64,000 nucleotides of DNA from Bidens hawaiensis (lineage: Eukaryota; Streptophyta; Magnoliopsida; Asterales; Asteraceae): positions 62,001 to 126,000 of the forward strand of contig JAIQDT010002050.1 in NCBI GenBank assembly GCA_021521415.1, written 5' to 3'. A model generated the notes under the pieces. That model saw only the letters and a list, made by a program, of their open reading frames with translations. It was not told the origin of the DNA and did no database searches. Shown one piece after another: positions 1 through 12,764 of the stretch; the first letter of the stretch is position 1, and each line of letters opens with the position of its first letter. Made by a program: the position numbers and the translations under genes.

Positions 1-236
1 ATTATAAGTCATTGTTTATGTAGATTGATATTGTAGTTGGTATTGTTTCTTACGTTCGCATTTTTAAATAAATTGGCATTATTTCCTACGTACTCATGTT
101 AAGATCAAAATGTACATGAACCTTCCCCACATTTACAGTTAATAATAACATTTACAATAATAACATTCACATAACATATTAATACCAAAATATAATAACA
201 TTTACAATAATAACATTTACATTAATAAAACTAACT

Positions 237-690
237 CTAACTCCTAGCATCCGATTCCATATCGGAATCTACATCCGATTCCGTATCCGAATCTACATCC
301 GATTCTGGAGTATGAGAGGGCATGATCCTCTCCCACATGCCATACGAGGTGAACGTGGAGTCCCTAAGCCTATGGAGGCGAAGGTTCACCTGTGTATGGA
401 ACGGACACCACCCTGAAGTGCTCCAAGTCGTTCAACTCGATATACGCCACCTCGATCCCCGGCACTACCATTTCAATGATGAAATAATCAGCAGTCTTGT
501 ACCCAAGCCACCTAACCATTCGGTTAAGTTGTGGGTACGTGAAGGTTTGAGGGTTGACATAGTCAATATAACTCACCCTTTGATTCCTCCGGACGACGCC
601 GGAAAAAAAGTGGAATTGTATGGTGAAAAATGTGGGGTCGTAGTAGATGGGGGCATGAGCACCCGGCGCACGTTCGAGCCAAGCTGCCAT
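237..690 (-). pseudogene. PB1-like domain ORF inside the CACTA element, with one frameshift
   Basis: The minus-strand ORF starts at 690 and gives 106 residues to a stop at 370-372. It resembles the PB1-like N-terminal domain found in many plant transposon-associated proteins. Features are an early FTIQFHFFSG strand, a VSYIDYVNPQTF segment, then RWLGYKTADYFII and a final VAYIELNDLEHF block. In the next frame, without a start of its own, the reading continues past that stop into an acidic Ser/Asp/Glu tail (ESDVDSDTESDVDSD and onward) and a stop at 237-239. One small indel between about 372 and 415 would therefore explain the break, and the original product would be about 150 residues. The family function is unknown to me; the domain resembles a protein-interaction ubiquitin fold. 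Assignment to the CACTA element rests on position only. Confidence 0.5.
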
Positions 691-717
691 TTTCGGAAAT
701 TATAATCGGAAGAAAGG

Positions 718-800
718 TGGATTGTGATTGTGATTGTGGATTCTGATTATGGATTGTGATTGTGATTGTGGATTGTGATTGTGATTGTGACTGGTATTTA
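718..800. repeat. GATTGT hexamer microsatellite
   Basis: Imperfect tandem GATTGT/GATTGTG units just upstream of the start of the PB1-like ORF. They create spurious short ORFs rich in Gln, Ser and Asn on the minus strand. Confidence 0.85.
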
Positions 801-899
801 AACACCATCGGAAACCGCCGGTACATCTCCCTGTCAATTTGAAATTGGCGGCACAAGAAACTGTAAAGGCAATGATGACGTCGCCACTCATCAAATCAA

Positions 900-1520
900 C
901 GTGTGGCCATTAATTACGATTGGACTCGCTTAAAAATATTATAATGTGACCATTTATTACTTATAGCCACACATAATAAATGTATCCGTGACAATAAAAA
1001 ACTTAGAAAAAATAAAACAAAGATATTCTTTGGTCACACAACCTCATATAAGTGGTCATCAATTACATTTGGACACACTTAAAAATATTTAAGTGTGACA
1101 ATTTCTCACTTATAGCCACACAAAATAAGTGTATCCGTGACAATAAAAAACAAAACTAAGATACTCTTTAGTCACACAACGTCATATAAGTGGCCATTAA
1201 TTACATTTGGACACACTAAAACATCCTTTAAGTGTGACAATTTATAACTTATAGCCACACATAATAAGTGCATCCGTGACAATAAAAAACGTATAAAAAG
1301 CAAAACTAAGATACTCTTTGGTCACACAACCTCGTATAAGTGGCCATTAATTACATTTGGACACACTTAAAAATATTTTATTGTGACCATTTATAACTTA
1401 TAGCCACACATAATAAGTGTATCCGTGACAATAAAAAACTTATGAAAAATAAAAGTAAACTACTCTTTGGTCACACAACGTCGTGTAAGTGGCCATATAT
1501 TTTAAGCGTTTTAGCCACAT
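900..1520. repeat. Subterminal tandem repeats of about 138-150 bp in the CACTA element
   Basis: The phrase 'ggtcacacaac' recurs near 1032, 1170, 1320 and 1469. Between occurrences come 'gtggccattaattac', 'ttatagccacaca' and 'gtatccgtgacaataaaaaa'. This gives about four units of roughly 138-150 bp. From 1520 to 2000 the same short GTGGC/GTCAC motifs continue without a regular period. Confidence 0.75.
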
Positions 1521-2015
1521 AACTAATAAATACAATGGTTGTTCGTCATATTTCGCCACTTTATTAAGAATGTGGCTAGAAAATGTGACATTAGGTCACA
1601 CAGCGTAACATAAGTGGCTATATCTTTTACCTTTTAGACACATCTCTTATCAATACAGTAGTCGTTTGTCAAATTTGGCCACTCTATTCAAACATGTGGC
1701 TAGTTAAATGTCACAGTTTGTGGCTAATGCATGTGTTTTTGGTCACATGTATCAAATATCAAAAAACTATGACTGTAGGTCACATTTCGCCACACGTTTT
1801 TATAATGTGGCTAGTTTTTGTCACAGTTGTTTTCAAAGTGTGGCGAAAAGTACCTGACTAGGTATAGAATGGTCACGTGAAGAATAATATGTGTGGCCAA
1901 AACATTCTGGAAGGTTTTCAAACATGATCAAAGACCTTTTAGCCACACATTTAAGCCGAAGTGTGGCAAATCGCCCAGACCACATGTGTGGCGGAAGGTC
2001 GATATTCACGTAGTG

Positions 2016-3466
2016 TTCGTAACGGATGATAAGATATGCTTAGAAAATGAGAGTACAAACCTGATATTGTATAATAGATGTCCAGTGGCAGATCTAACAT
2101 TTTTAAGGGGTGGGGGGGGGGGGATTTACATGGGTTTTTTGTTTATCATCATTTAATAACTATTTTTCAATTCGGTTTAGTAGTCATATAAAAAAAATTA
2201 ATCAAGCTAAATTTAATACAATCAACAAAGATACATCAAATGAAATGCACAAGAAAAAATGAAAATATAATATATCTAAAGTTGTTCTTTACAAGTTTTT
2301 ATTCTTTAAAATATAACCATAGCATCATATAGCGAGACATTTCTAATCAGATTTTTTGTCAATATAACAAATACAACTACTGCTTAAAATTTATGATAAC
2401 AAGAATTAGAGTAACCTTAAAATTAAAATATATAAATAAATTAGATTATGTAACACATTACATTTTCTCTCTCATTCTCAATTACGTAATATTTTTCTTT
2501 AATTTTATCATTATCTTTTCTTTCTCATTCAATCACAACCACTGTTAAAATATATTAAAAAATTTATAGAATGCTACAGAAACATTTCAAATATACAAAA
2601 AAATCATTGCATTTTCTCTTTACTCCACTCATAACACCTTAAAACTACTCCATATCTATATCTATATATATATCTATATCTATATATAATACATAACTAA
2701 AGAATAAATTAAGACAATTTTTTTAAGTAATTTTCAAGTTACAATGCATGAGGTACAACCTATAATAAAGGTAAAATGGTAATTGACACACTAAATCACA
2801 CATGCATTAATGGCATTTGTTAAAAATAATTACAATTTCAATCTCTTCATGTTACAACATTGGTACTTAATCTTTTACTAGATATTATTTTATTTTCACT
2901 TTTAACCCAATCACCCCCACGAATTTTAAACGGTAACAACTTTTTCTTACGATGATATATTTTTAAAATAACAGAAATCATATAAGCGAGTATTTTATTA
3001 TCTTTAATTTGAGTATGATATTGTAATAGTTTTCAAAGTAAAAATAATAATTTATGCAAAAGTGTTTGCGCTTTGGTTTTGATAGTTTTAAATTAAACCA
3101 GGAGCCAACTTTACATTTTTTTTGTCATCGAAAACCAAAATTGAGCTGTCTAAAATTAAAAACCAACTAAGCTGAACCGTTACCAACGATTAGGTTATGA
3201 TATAGTTTGTACTTCAATAAAAAAATTGAGTTTAAATGTTAAAATAAGAATTATTAATCTGCATATACCTTCACTTCAAACTAAGCATCAACTAATAAGT
3301 TATTAAAAGAATCATATTATGAACGAAGATAACTTTGGTCACATAAATAATAAACCTTAGTATAATAAATAGAAGGCGATATCATAACAAGAACAAAGAC
3401 TTTAAAAAAAACCATACTGGAAGTTGAGATAAATTATTAAAGTTGTAATAGACGAGTTTACTTATA
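2016..3466. other. AT-rich spacer without a recognisable gene
   Basis: No coding region can be supported here. There is a G run at 2107-2122 just outside the CACTA end and a TATATC/TATA microsatellite at about 2652-2690. The remainder is AT-rich with stops in all frames. Confidence 0.7.
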
Positions 3467-3599
3467 GACAGAATTACAGAAATTGTCCTTTATTAAAGTC
3501 CGTCCGCCACCGTAGCTTTATCTCCGGTGAGCTGCCACCACCGTCTCCTCCGACGAGCCACCAACAGTGCCACCAGAATCCACCACTTCTGCTGCCCAC

Positions 3600-3606
3600 C
3601 TCTCTT

Positions 3607-3641
<35 letters not shown>
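3600..3641. repeat. (CT)n-(CA)n compound microsatellite
   Basis: A CT tract is directly followed by a CA tract, inside the Mutator-like remnant. Confidence 0.9.
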
Positions 3642-3828
3642 AATAACCACCGCCATCGCAACCCTTTTCACCTCGTCACTTTAATTTAAACAGAGGAAGG
3701 CAGCCAACTTTAAATCGAAGGCCATTAATCATCAAAAGGGGGTTGCGGCGCAGCTTGTTGCCCGTTTGCCTGCCACTTTATTGTAATCGTTTTATAGTAA
3801 ATTATATAAAATAGCTTTTATCATCCTC

Positions 3829-4000
3829 TGTCCAAATTGAAACCCTAATCAAAGTCCATTCATCGTATTCTGGTAAATCGGAACCCTAACCGGAGCTCAT
3901 TCATCATCTTCCGGCCAAATTAGAAGCCTAACTGAAGTCCACTCATCCTATTTCGGCCAAATAGGAACCCTAATCGAAGCCCGTTCATTGTCTTTCAGTG
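3829..4000. repeat. Four diverged tandem units of about 43 bp
   Basis: Each unit reads roughly 'aaatYggaaccctaaYcRaagtcc' followed by 'attcatc' and a TTCYGG end. The units are clearly related but strongly diverged, so this is an old minisatellite. Just downstream a short ATG ORF (near 4063) begins with MAEFPTASSLYQ and stops after about 19 codons. It could be a scrap of captured gene sequence, but I cannot identify it. Confidence 0.65.
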
Positions 4001-4154
4001 ACCGGTTAGGGCCTCGTCTTCAACCTTAATTGTTCCAGTTCTTCGATAATTGTGACGGCGGTTATGGCAGAGTTTCCGACGGCTTCATCATTATATCAAG
4101 AGGGGATGAAGAAGACCATATAGAAATGGTGGGGAAGCAGAATGAGTGGTGTTT

Positions 4155-7100
4155 TGTAACACCCCGCAACCGCAGCGGAAACGTAAACGGGATGCGACAG
4201 ACACCTCTGATATCAACCACATTGTTTATAAAGAAAACTGAATGCGTTAATATACTCCAAAATTACATTATCTCGTATTTCATTACCGTCTAGGTGATAC
4301 ACACATCATACAATACGATACATAATTCTATCTGTTATAATGTATCCTAACATCCCGCACGCAAATCTTACACACATCAAGCACTTAGCACGTAAGCAAT
4401 CACTTTATCTTAGTTGTACCTGAAAAGCATGTGAGAAAACGGGTCAACTACGAATAGTTGGTGAGTTTCACAGTTTGAGTAAACCTTGATAAATCAATAT
4501 CATAATATAATATTATCTGGGGACACTGTTAACCCAGTACTGTATCCATTCCGGGGGCAATGTTAACCCAGAAACACTTCTTGGGACATCTGGGGACACT
4601 GTTAACCCAGTACTGTACCCATTCCGGGGGCAATGTTAACCCAGAAACACTTCTAGAAACATCTGGGGCCACTGTTAACCGAGAAACACTTCTAGAGACC
4701 TCTGGGGACACTGTTAACCCAGTACAGTACCCATTCCATACGATTCCCGTACAACCAAATATTTATAATTACACGCAAATCCATGCGTTCTGTATGTACT
4801 TAAATATTTCAATAGTGACATGCTTTCCGCCCCGGGAAAATATTTGAAAACAATTCAGAAAAAGGGGCTTGTGAAACTCACCTTAGCACATGCAAGCAGG
4901 TAACAACAATCAATATCAGTTAACCCGTCCAATCTGTAATATGATCCCTACGATCATTACTATACACTCAATATTAATATAACTTTAATCGTATCAACCG
5001 GTACATCTGGGGACACTCTTAACCCAGCACTGTACCCGTTCTGGGGGCAAGGTTAACCCAGAAACACTTTTCCGGACTCAGATTGTGATGTCGTTTAGAG
5101 TTCAACAGTCAAATCTTCTAATAGCTTGTTTTCCCCGTTTTGCGTGCCTAGCACGGTTATCAAATTTTATGTTTCAAAATGAGTTTGGTCACACACGACC
5201 CGAAAATCGTTGTTGACTGATAATTTAATTAAAGTGGTGAAATTAGTACTCGGTTTAGACGCCCCGATTGACCTCGAGACCCGTTTCCGTCTTTGGCGTA
5301 CCGGAAACTGTTAAATCGGTTAAAAATACCCAAATCATCCGAATTATTTTCGGATGATTCATTTTTACTTGATTAACTCAATTATATGAAAATAGTCCAT
5401 TTTTAAGGTTTTTATACACCAGTCAGCTCGCTTAAGCGAACTTCACCGGTTTACGCGTTTTAACTTTAAAAGTTTGATAATTAGCACAAATACTTATCCG
5501 TTTACTCTCGGATCTTGAAATTTTGGACAAATCACTTTTTAACAGTGGGGAATTTTATAAAAATATTTCCAGAATTAATTTCTATATTTAAAATTTATTT
5601 ATCTATTTTTAAACACCATTTAAACACTAAATATGTCGTAAATACCAAACGATCTTAGAAAAATCCCAAATTTTTCCTGGATGTCCCCTGCCATCCACAT
5701 AGTCCCTGTAATTTTTCCAGAACCAAAATCTTCTTTTACATGCCATTTTCACTAAAACCGAGCTAGAATCCCTAGAATTCGTTTAACCGAAAAGCCTACT
5801 TAGACTTCTCCAACTGACCTCAAATTTTGTGTGTGACTTATACATGATATAAAAAGCTTATCTGCAATTTTTCAGAATTTTTCATGATATTTAACTATTT
5901 TTCACCATTTTTGGCCAAAACCGAGCATTAAATTCACCAAATATTCATCCTTTATCCAAAAATTACCAAAAATTCACAGAACTCATATTTTCATGTGTTT
6001 AACACCTCTGTAAAATTTCATGACCTAACTCTAAAGCATCAACAATCTGTCCAAATTTCCCAAAACCGAACATAACCGAATATACCTTTCGTTTTCCGCC
6101 ACTACGAGCTACAAACTCGTCTTTCCGCCTTATCTACCACTAAATACAGAGCCTACAATCAACATACCACAATACCAAGCAAGTTACACTCACGATCAGC
6201 CATTTCTTTCATGGTTTCGGAATTGATTCCAAAAACAAAGATTTAACCGTAAAAATTCGTTTTTGATTCGTTTAACTCATTCCTTGGACCAAGATCCCTT
6301 GTATAACCCGTATACATCACTTGATCATGCAAGAATCGGTTCCATCTCGGGTTTTCACCCTTTTTCACTTGGAAACCTCATTTCCTTGCAAGAACACTCA
6401 AGAAAGGAAGATGAACACACATATAACTCGATCATTACCTCGTTGTTCTTGCTCAACACTCGGGTTTAAGCCTTTGGAATTGAGAGAAAGTGTTGAAGAT
6501 TGTGTTTTGTTGTTTGAAAAAAGAAAAAATAATAATAATAATAATAACCATAGAAGGCCGATCGGTCTTTGATAAGGGGTGGGGTGGGGCCCACTCCTTC
6601 ATTCTTGGCCACACATTCGGATTTTCGTAATCTGGATAATGTTTTGGATAATCTGGTTCAGTTCGTTTTTCGGTTAAACGTCTAATTCGGCTTAAAACGA
6701 GGCTAAAACGGTCATTTTTCGGCTAAAAATGAAATTTATATAAAACCGATTTAAAAACTTAAACCATGACATTTATTAACTTAAAACATCAGAGTATTAA
6801 TAATTGTGCATCTTTTTCGGCTTGATCGATCATCTCTTGCTCGGTTTGGTATTAAAGGTTTCGTTTAACGTACCGACGCACTATTAAATCGAAATCCTTT
6901 TTCTGTGCTTTAATCCACTTATCCCGAAGATTTAATACTTCGTAACATCACTAAATATCATATATCTCGTCTATAATTGAACCCTCGATTCATTCGGGTT
7001 TCAATAACTATCGATCGATTGATCGCATATTCAATACGGTCAATCAGTACAATGAACCATGAATCCTCGTATGATTACTATGGTAATTCATGTACCCGAC

Positions 7101-7164
7101 ATTAAATATGACGTAACTACAGTCTACCGGTTAGGGTATACCTGGTTTCGTCGGAATCGTTACA
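4155..7164 (-). repeat. 3' LTR of the 11.6-kb retrotransposon
   Basis: This 3.0-kb LTR begins TGTAACACC and ends TTACA. It matches 12765-15794 along its whole length. In the first 700 bp I count about 13 substitutions, roughly 98% identity by eye. The right copy has an extra 17-18 bp near 15650 that is absent here. Confidence 0.93.
4517..4735. repeat. GTTAACCCAG-bearing tandem repeats inside the LTR
   Basis: Repeating block of 'ggggacactgttaaccca', 'gtactgtacccattc' and 'cgggggcaatgttaaccc', followed by 'agaaacacttct'. Two full units and partial ones occur here. A further unit lies at about 5005-5075. The same arrangement appears in the other LTR at about 13128-13345 and 13616-13680, so it predates the insertion. 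Confidence 0.8.
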
Positions 7165-7205
7165 TTCTCCCCCCGTTAAGAAATTTCGTCCTCGAAATTT
7201 TACAC
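7165..7205 (-). promoter_or_regulatory. Polypurine tract next to the 3' LTR
   Basis: On the minus strand the sequence entering the LTR reads 'gaggacgaaatttcttaacg' and then 'gggggagaa' before TGTAACG. This 'GAGGACGAAATTTC' plus G-run is the usual plus-strand priming region of plant Tekay/Del-type chromoviruses. Confidence 0.8.
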
Positions 7206-7559
7206 GCCCACTATCCCTTTTCGAGAGAAAGGTGGGGGGTTTTTCCTTCAGAATTCACCCTCGCGTTACCAGGTATAATCTGGTCCTCGCTGTGAATTCC
7301 ACTTAATCTTAATCAATAAAGCTTGGTGTGCCCAAACTGTTTAGTTTTCCCGTCTACTATCTCTACGGAATTAGTTATGATATCAAGCATGTCTTCTATG
7401 AGTACCTCTATTACTAGTACTTTCGTTGCCTAATCGCTTAGGCACTTTTTAATCCGTATACATGGCAAAATATCATGTATAGTACTTAGCACCTGGGGTA
7501 CTTTAATCGATAAACTAAATGACCAATCATGGAGATAGTTCTCATGGGGTCCAATATAT

Positions 7560-9611
7560 TAAGAAGCTATTTTCGGTTTTGCCAAACCTCATATCACCTC
7601 TCTCTAAGGTGATGCCTTAAAATGCCTTGTCACCTCTATTCAGTGACAATGGTTTCCTTTGAACTTTGGCATAAATCCTTTGCCAATCACGCGCTGCTTT
7701 CAACTTGTCTTAAATATTATAAATCCGATTGGTTGTTTCTCGAATCAATTCAAATCTTATGGCTTGATTGACGCCCATTTTCAATTTAACAAATTGGTGA
7801 TAATTACTTCACCCATAGAAAGCTTCAAGCTCTCGATGCTTCCTTCCCCGCCTTCCAATAATGGAAGTAGGAGGGCTATTTTGATCTGAGATCATTGAAA
7901 ATGGTACTCCACGACGAGATACCATTTCACCATCAGGAATTTGGGCAAGAATTCATTGTAATTTATTCCCACTATCATTGGCGAATTTTCTGTCGTTGTG
8001 GCGTTCCCTAGGGTTTTCGGTGTGCAGCCTTATCTCTTGCATAACTCAATATTCACCAACACACGTAACCATATCTTTCTCCAAACTCGGCCATTAATAA
8101 AAATCCTTTCAGATATCCGTATCATCAATAGTCAAATCCGATCCCGGATGTATGGATTATTTCGATCTATGCGCTTCGTCAATGATTAATTCACGAAGGT
8201 CATGGAGGGTCGGGATCCAAACCCGATTTTTGAAGTAGAGAATTTAGTCCACGCGCTGTTCGAAATTCTCCTCATTGCCATACGGTTCCTTCTTTTCCAA
8301 TTGTTCCCCTTTCAACGCCTCACGTTGAGCGACTCGAATCAGGTTCGACTGGACTATCATCCCCAGCACTCGCACTCGCAATGGCTTAACCCGATCTTTC
8401 TTACTCAAGGCATCGGCTACGACGTTAGCCTTGCCAGGGTGATAACGGATGTCACAGTCATAATCGCTTAACAACTCGACCCATCTTCGTTGCCTAATAT
8501 TCAGTTCCTTCTGATCAAATATGTGCTGCAAACTTTTATGATCGGTAAAGATGGTGCACTTCGTATCGTAGAGATAATGTCTCCACATTTTAAGTGCGAA
8601 GATAACCGCTCCCAGTTCTAAGTCGTGAGTAGTGTAATTTTACTCGTGTACTTTTAACTGTCGGGAAGCATAGGCTATAACCTTATTATACTGCGTCAAC
8701 ACGCATCCTAACCCTTTACGCGATGCGTCACAATACGCGACAAAACCATCGTCTCCATCGGGGAGACTTAAAATCGGCGCTTGGCACAATTTTAATGGTT
8801 TCTATCTTATTTGGATCTTTGTGAAATCTTTGTTGCTTTACAACATGACCAAGGGATTATGCCTTCTTTATTCAAAATCACATTTCGAAAACTTCGCGTA
8901 TAGCTCCTCTTGCTTTAACACTTCCACAATTTTCCTTAATCGTCGTTCGTGCTCTTCTTTACGTTGCGAATATATCAAAATATCATCAATGAATGTTATG
9001 ACAAATTTGTCAAAATAAAGTTTGCAGACTCAGTTCATGAGTTCCATGAATGCTACCGGCGCATTTGTTAGCCCGAAAGGCATAACTAAGAATTCATAAT
9101 GGCCGTAGCGAGTCCGAAACACTGTTGTTGCAACGTCCTCCTCTTGGATTTCTCATTTGGTGATAACTATATCTAAGATCAATTTTCTAAAAATAAATCG
9201 CCCCTTGCAGTTAATTAAACAGATCATTCACTTCGAAGAAGTGAGTACCTACTCTTGATCGTCACTTTATTCAATTCTCCCTAATCAATACATATCCTAA
9301 CACTTTCGTCCTTCATTTCCCAAATAACTCTGGTGCACCCCATGGTGACTAACTAGGTCGTATAAAACCTTATCCAACAATTCTTGTAACTGATTGAATA
9401 ATTCTTGCATCTCGGACGGTGCAAGTCGGTAGGATGCTTTAGCAACAGGGCCAGCTTGAGGTATTAAATCGATTCTGAATTCGACCTGTCGGGTTGGCGG
9501 TAATCCAGGAAGTTCTTCTGGGAAAACTTCTGGATATCTAAGTATCACCGAAACATCTTCTATATGTTTTCTTTTAAATACTTTGGCAATCGCGTTTGTT
9601 AAATACACCAC
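7560..9611 (-). pseudogene. Decayed pol (RT, RNase H, integrase) of the 11.6-kb retrotransposon
   Basis: The minus strand reads as a Ty3/gypsy polyprotein in fragments. The RT start is at 9611-9297 (YPEVFPEELPGLPP, then the APSEMQEL region). The RT palm lies near 9120-8960 with [18 protein letters not shown] and the catalytic FIDDILIY, with a stop between them. RNase H lies at about 8770-8244 ([36 protein letters not shown]), again with an internal stop. An integrase core scrap lies near 7930-7830 (RRGVPFSMISDQNS in place of the usual HGVP..IISDRD). The GPY/F-like end is near 7590. The open blocks are separated by stops and frame changes, so no functional enzyme can be made. Confidence 0.88.
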
Positions 9612-10099
9612 GTCTTCTTGTTGTAAATATTATAACATCTCAAGATGAGATTAGAGTGGTAATATAATACCGTATACTTTTCTCTGTATCTAATCGCTTC
9701 ATCGTCCGAAAGAGAGCTTCTAATCATCTTCTTGTCCTATTTGATCTCAGCTTCATGTTGAGTTAGCCAATCCACGTTAACTATTATGTCACAACTTCTT
9801 AACTTTACTGGTCGTAGGTTAATAAGGAAAGGTTAATCGTTCAGAATAATAGGACAATTCCGAACAATTTAATTAACCATTAGGGATTTACCGTTAGCGA
9901 TTTTACCGTATGGGGTTTTATAGTTTCACTAATCGGTATCTTTCCAAATGATAGGAGGTTAGCAGGAACTAACTTCTATCGACGACCGTAAAAATATCAC
10001 TGAAGCCTATTAATTTAAAACTACAACGTACTTTATACCACCTTTGGATCATGACGTGCTTTATTCGAATTACTCGCAAAAGCACGGCTCCTTGCTTGA

Positions 10100-10210
10100 T
10101 CAGAGGTTGACGCTTGTCATGAGGCTCGTCCTCCAACGACTCCTTGGTTCAACTTTGGGCAATTTCTCTTGAAACGTTCTGTACTGCCGCATTCATATCA
10201 AGTACAACTG
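10100..10210 (-). pseudogene. Remnant of gag zinc knuckle
   Basis: On the minus strand a segment reads YECGSTERFKRNCPKLNQG, followed by a Gly/Arg-rich tail. This matches the end of a CCHC knuckle (C-x2-C-x4-H-x4-C) in which the first Cys and the His are lost. Its position between the primer site and RT agrees with gag. The rest of gag could not be traced. Confidence 0.5.
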
Positions 10211-10399
10211 TTGCATAATCTGATTTCTTTGGATGGATTGTTATTGAAGTTGTTGGGTTCGGAGTGGTTGTACATGAATGGGTTGGGGTTGCCGGTTCAC
10301 ATGGCTTCAATTGGTTCTACAATTAGCGCATTACGTCCATCTTTACCACACCTGTGGCCTACTATCACTCGACATTCTTCTTCCTGCCGATAATCATAT

Positions 10400-12745
10400 T
10401 TTCCACATTTAGGGAAGGACCCTTCATGCGGTTCATGTTTTCACACCAGAACTAGTCTTAGTATAATTCTGGGTTGTAGGACATATCTACTTATTCAAAA
10501 GCCTATCTTGCACTATACCGTTATAATTTCTCTCCTTTAACACTCGACGTCTCACCTAACGTCCTTCCAGTCCGCTTCCCATAGAGTCAAATATATCAAT
10601 GATTGCTTGTGACACAACCCTTCCAAAGGTTGTATATTTTTCAGGATTGACTATACTCCTTATCGATGGAGTTAGTCCCCAATATAGCGTTCACTTCGCT
10701 TAGTTTCAGGAGTAGTTAGCCATGTTACTAGACATGACAATTCCTTCAAACGATTAGCGTGTTCTAAGTGATCAGCACACAACATTTCTATCTTCCATAG
10801 CTCAGTCTCCAATCTCTGAACTTAATTACTCGAAATAAAGTACTCCAGCACAGGAATATTAAATTCTGACCATATCATCTGAGTAATAATTTTCTAATTA
10901 TAATTTTGTACCATCGTGTTCCATCACGATACATCATAATCTACCAACATATCTGTAGCATATTTTACTACACAAGGTTCTAGACTCTTACCAACATCCT
11001 TAACCATTTCGATCTTTTCTATCCACTCGCTAATCCATTTCTCCCTTTACCATCAGTCAACTATTAATAATTTCCTTAACACAACCAACAAACATATCCC
11101 TCATACCGGATCTAATTCATTACGACTACTATTCATGTTTAGTTTATAACTAGTACTTGTAGTCATAATAGTATTCGGTGGGACATTATCACTCTTAGTA
11201 ATACCACTAAGGATTGAAATATTCATAATCATGTGATTGCTCGATCTATAAGTCTGCGATCACATTTGCATCAACACTAGCAGTGATCTGTGATACAACA
11301 TTCGGTATCATCATCTGCTATCTTTGAGCAATCAACTGAATCATATCAATCTCCATCATTGGAGTTACTCTTTTTATGTCATTCTGCCGTACTCATCCCG
11401 TACGCAGTAATCAATACTAATCTCACCATATAACTCGTTACCAGCTCAATCATAACAATAGGTACACATACACACCAAATATTATCATACATATTACACA
11501 TACCAGTATCTAGTATATATGTCCCACAAGTATAATAACATATGGACTTAACCTGACGTCGGTTAACTTTTAAATACGTTTCATAACCCTTGTCACCAAC
11601 TGACATAGAGATCCTCTCAACAAAGATCAATGTTTAATATGCTTGATTTCAATATCCTTCTGCATGTCAGCATAACCGATACATGCTCACCGTGAGCACC
11701 AAACGATTACATACCACGGAGTTTAATATCCGTGTTTATTCGTATATCCGGCATACACAGTATACCACCTACGAACGAACAACCAACTATGCTATAATGA
11801 TTCCAACACTTCTTTGTGTATAGGTAATCATTCTATTCGAGCATACATGGGTGTAAACATCTAACGGATGTAAGGATAACATAGGGAGTTGCAAGGTTCA
11901 AGGTAATTGCGCAACATGGGTTGCCTTCAAATATTATTAATTACTATTATGGGAAACTCTGCACTTGCTCAGTCAATGTCCTCAGGCGTTCTAGGTTTGC
12001 TAAAATCGGTAATTCTCGATCTGAAGTTGGTCTGTCTCATATGTTTGTGAGTGAGCAATACATATATATATTTCTATATATTATTTTTATCTGCTCATTT
12101 ATTATCAAATTTATTATTATTGTTTTATTTTTATTTTAATGGAATAAGGATGGGTTCAGGTACAGGTTCGTCCGTACGTGAGGGTCGATGGTTCGGGTGA
12201 ACATAGGGGGCTATTAGGATATACGGTACCGGTGTTGGTAAGGTAAGGGATTTATAAATTTTGGTTGGGAGTGACGGTTACTAGATATTTCTGGTTACTG
12301 TCAAACGGGATATCTAACTCGGTACTAACATAACTATTGCCCGATAAGTCAGACTTATCATCAACCGATGTTCTAGAAATTTTCAGCATCCTCAGTACTT
12401 TTATTATTTCATCCCCCGATTCCTTATCCGGATCCTATTTCTCAATACATGTACCCACAAGATATGTACATCTATATATATACACATTAGCATGTATAAA
12501 TAATATTATATACTTTACACATATGTTGCCATTTTTACCTATTAATGTACCCCGTGATTTTCCCTGAACTCCCTCGTGCGGACAAATCTGTTATTATGTT
12601 CCGGACCATAATAACTCACTTGTCCATCCGAGTTCATCCAGACCTCGTCACTATAAATTATTAGTTGATATTCAGATCCTATAATACTTGAGCTACTGGT
12701 TATATTTTAGGTATCTTTTAAAGACATCCTAATTCTTTTATAACC
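10400..12745. other. Internal leader/gag region of the retrotransposon, no readable ORF
   Basis: This should hold the untranslated leader and gag on the minus strand. Stops are dense in every frame and no gag motif survives. The short ORFs here look like chance. Confidence 0.6.
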
Positions 12746-12759
12746 TGGCTCTGATACCA
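12746..12759 (-). promoter_or_regulatory. Primer-binding site for initiator Met tRNA
   Basis: The minus strand reads TGGTATCAGAGCCA five bases from the end of the 5' LTR. It is complementary to the 3' end of plant initiator tRNA-Met and fixes the orientation of the element. Confidence 0.9.
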
Positions 12760-12764
12760 ACTTC

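Larger units (their letters stand above)
1..2015 (-). mobile_element. Terminal part of a CACTA (En/Spm-like) DNA transposon
   Basis: Read on the minus strand, the element begins at 2015 with CACTACGTGAATATC, the diagnostic CACTA terminus. The next 1.1 kb is full of short subterminal motifs of the GTGTGGC / GTCACAC type in both orientations, which in this superfamily serve as transposase-binding sites. The element runs out of the window to the left, so its other terminus and its 3-bp target duplication (candidate TTC at 2016-2018) cannot be checked. A broken PB1-like ORF lies inside it on the same strand, at 237-690. Confidence 0.72.

Noticed and set aside
4529..4847. Repetitive ORFs on both strands in the LTR
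   Set aside because: They are translations of the GTTAACCCAG tandem repeats, open only because the unit lacks stops.
6263..6572. ORFs in the left LTR, repeated at 14873-15146
   Set aside because: They occur at the same place in both LTRs, have no recognisable domain, and one is altered by an A-run length change, so they are chance ORFs in LTR sequence.
12746..12760. GGCTCTGATACCA considered as part of a tRNA gene
   Set aside because: It is only the primer-binding site complementary to the tRNA 3' end; no tRNA body follows.
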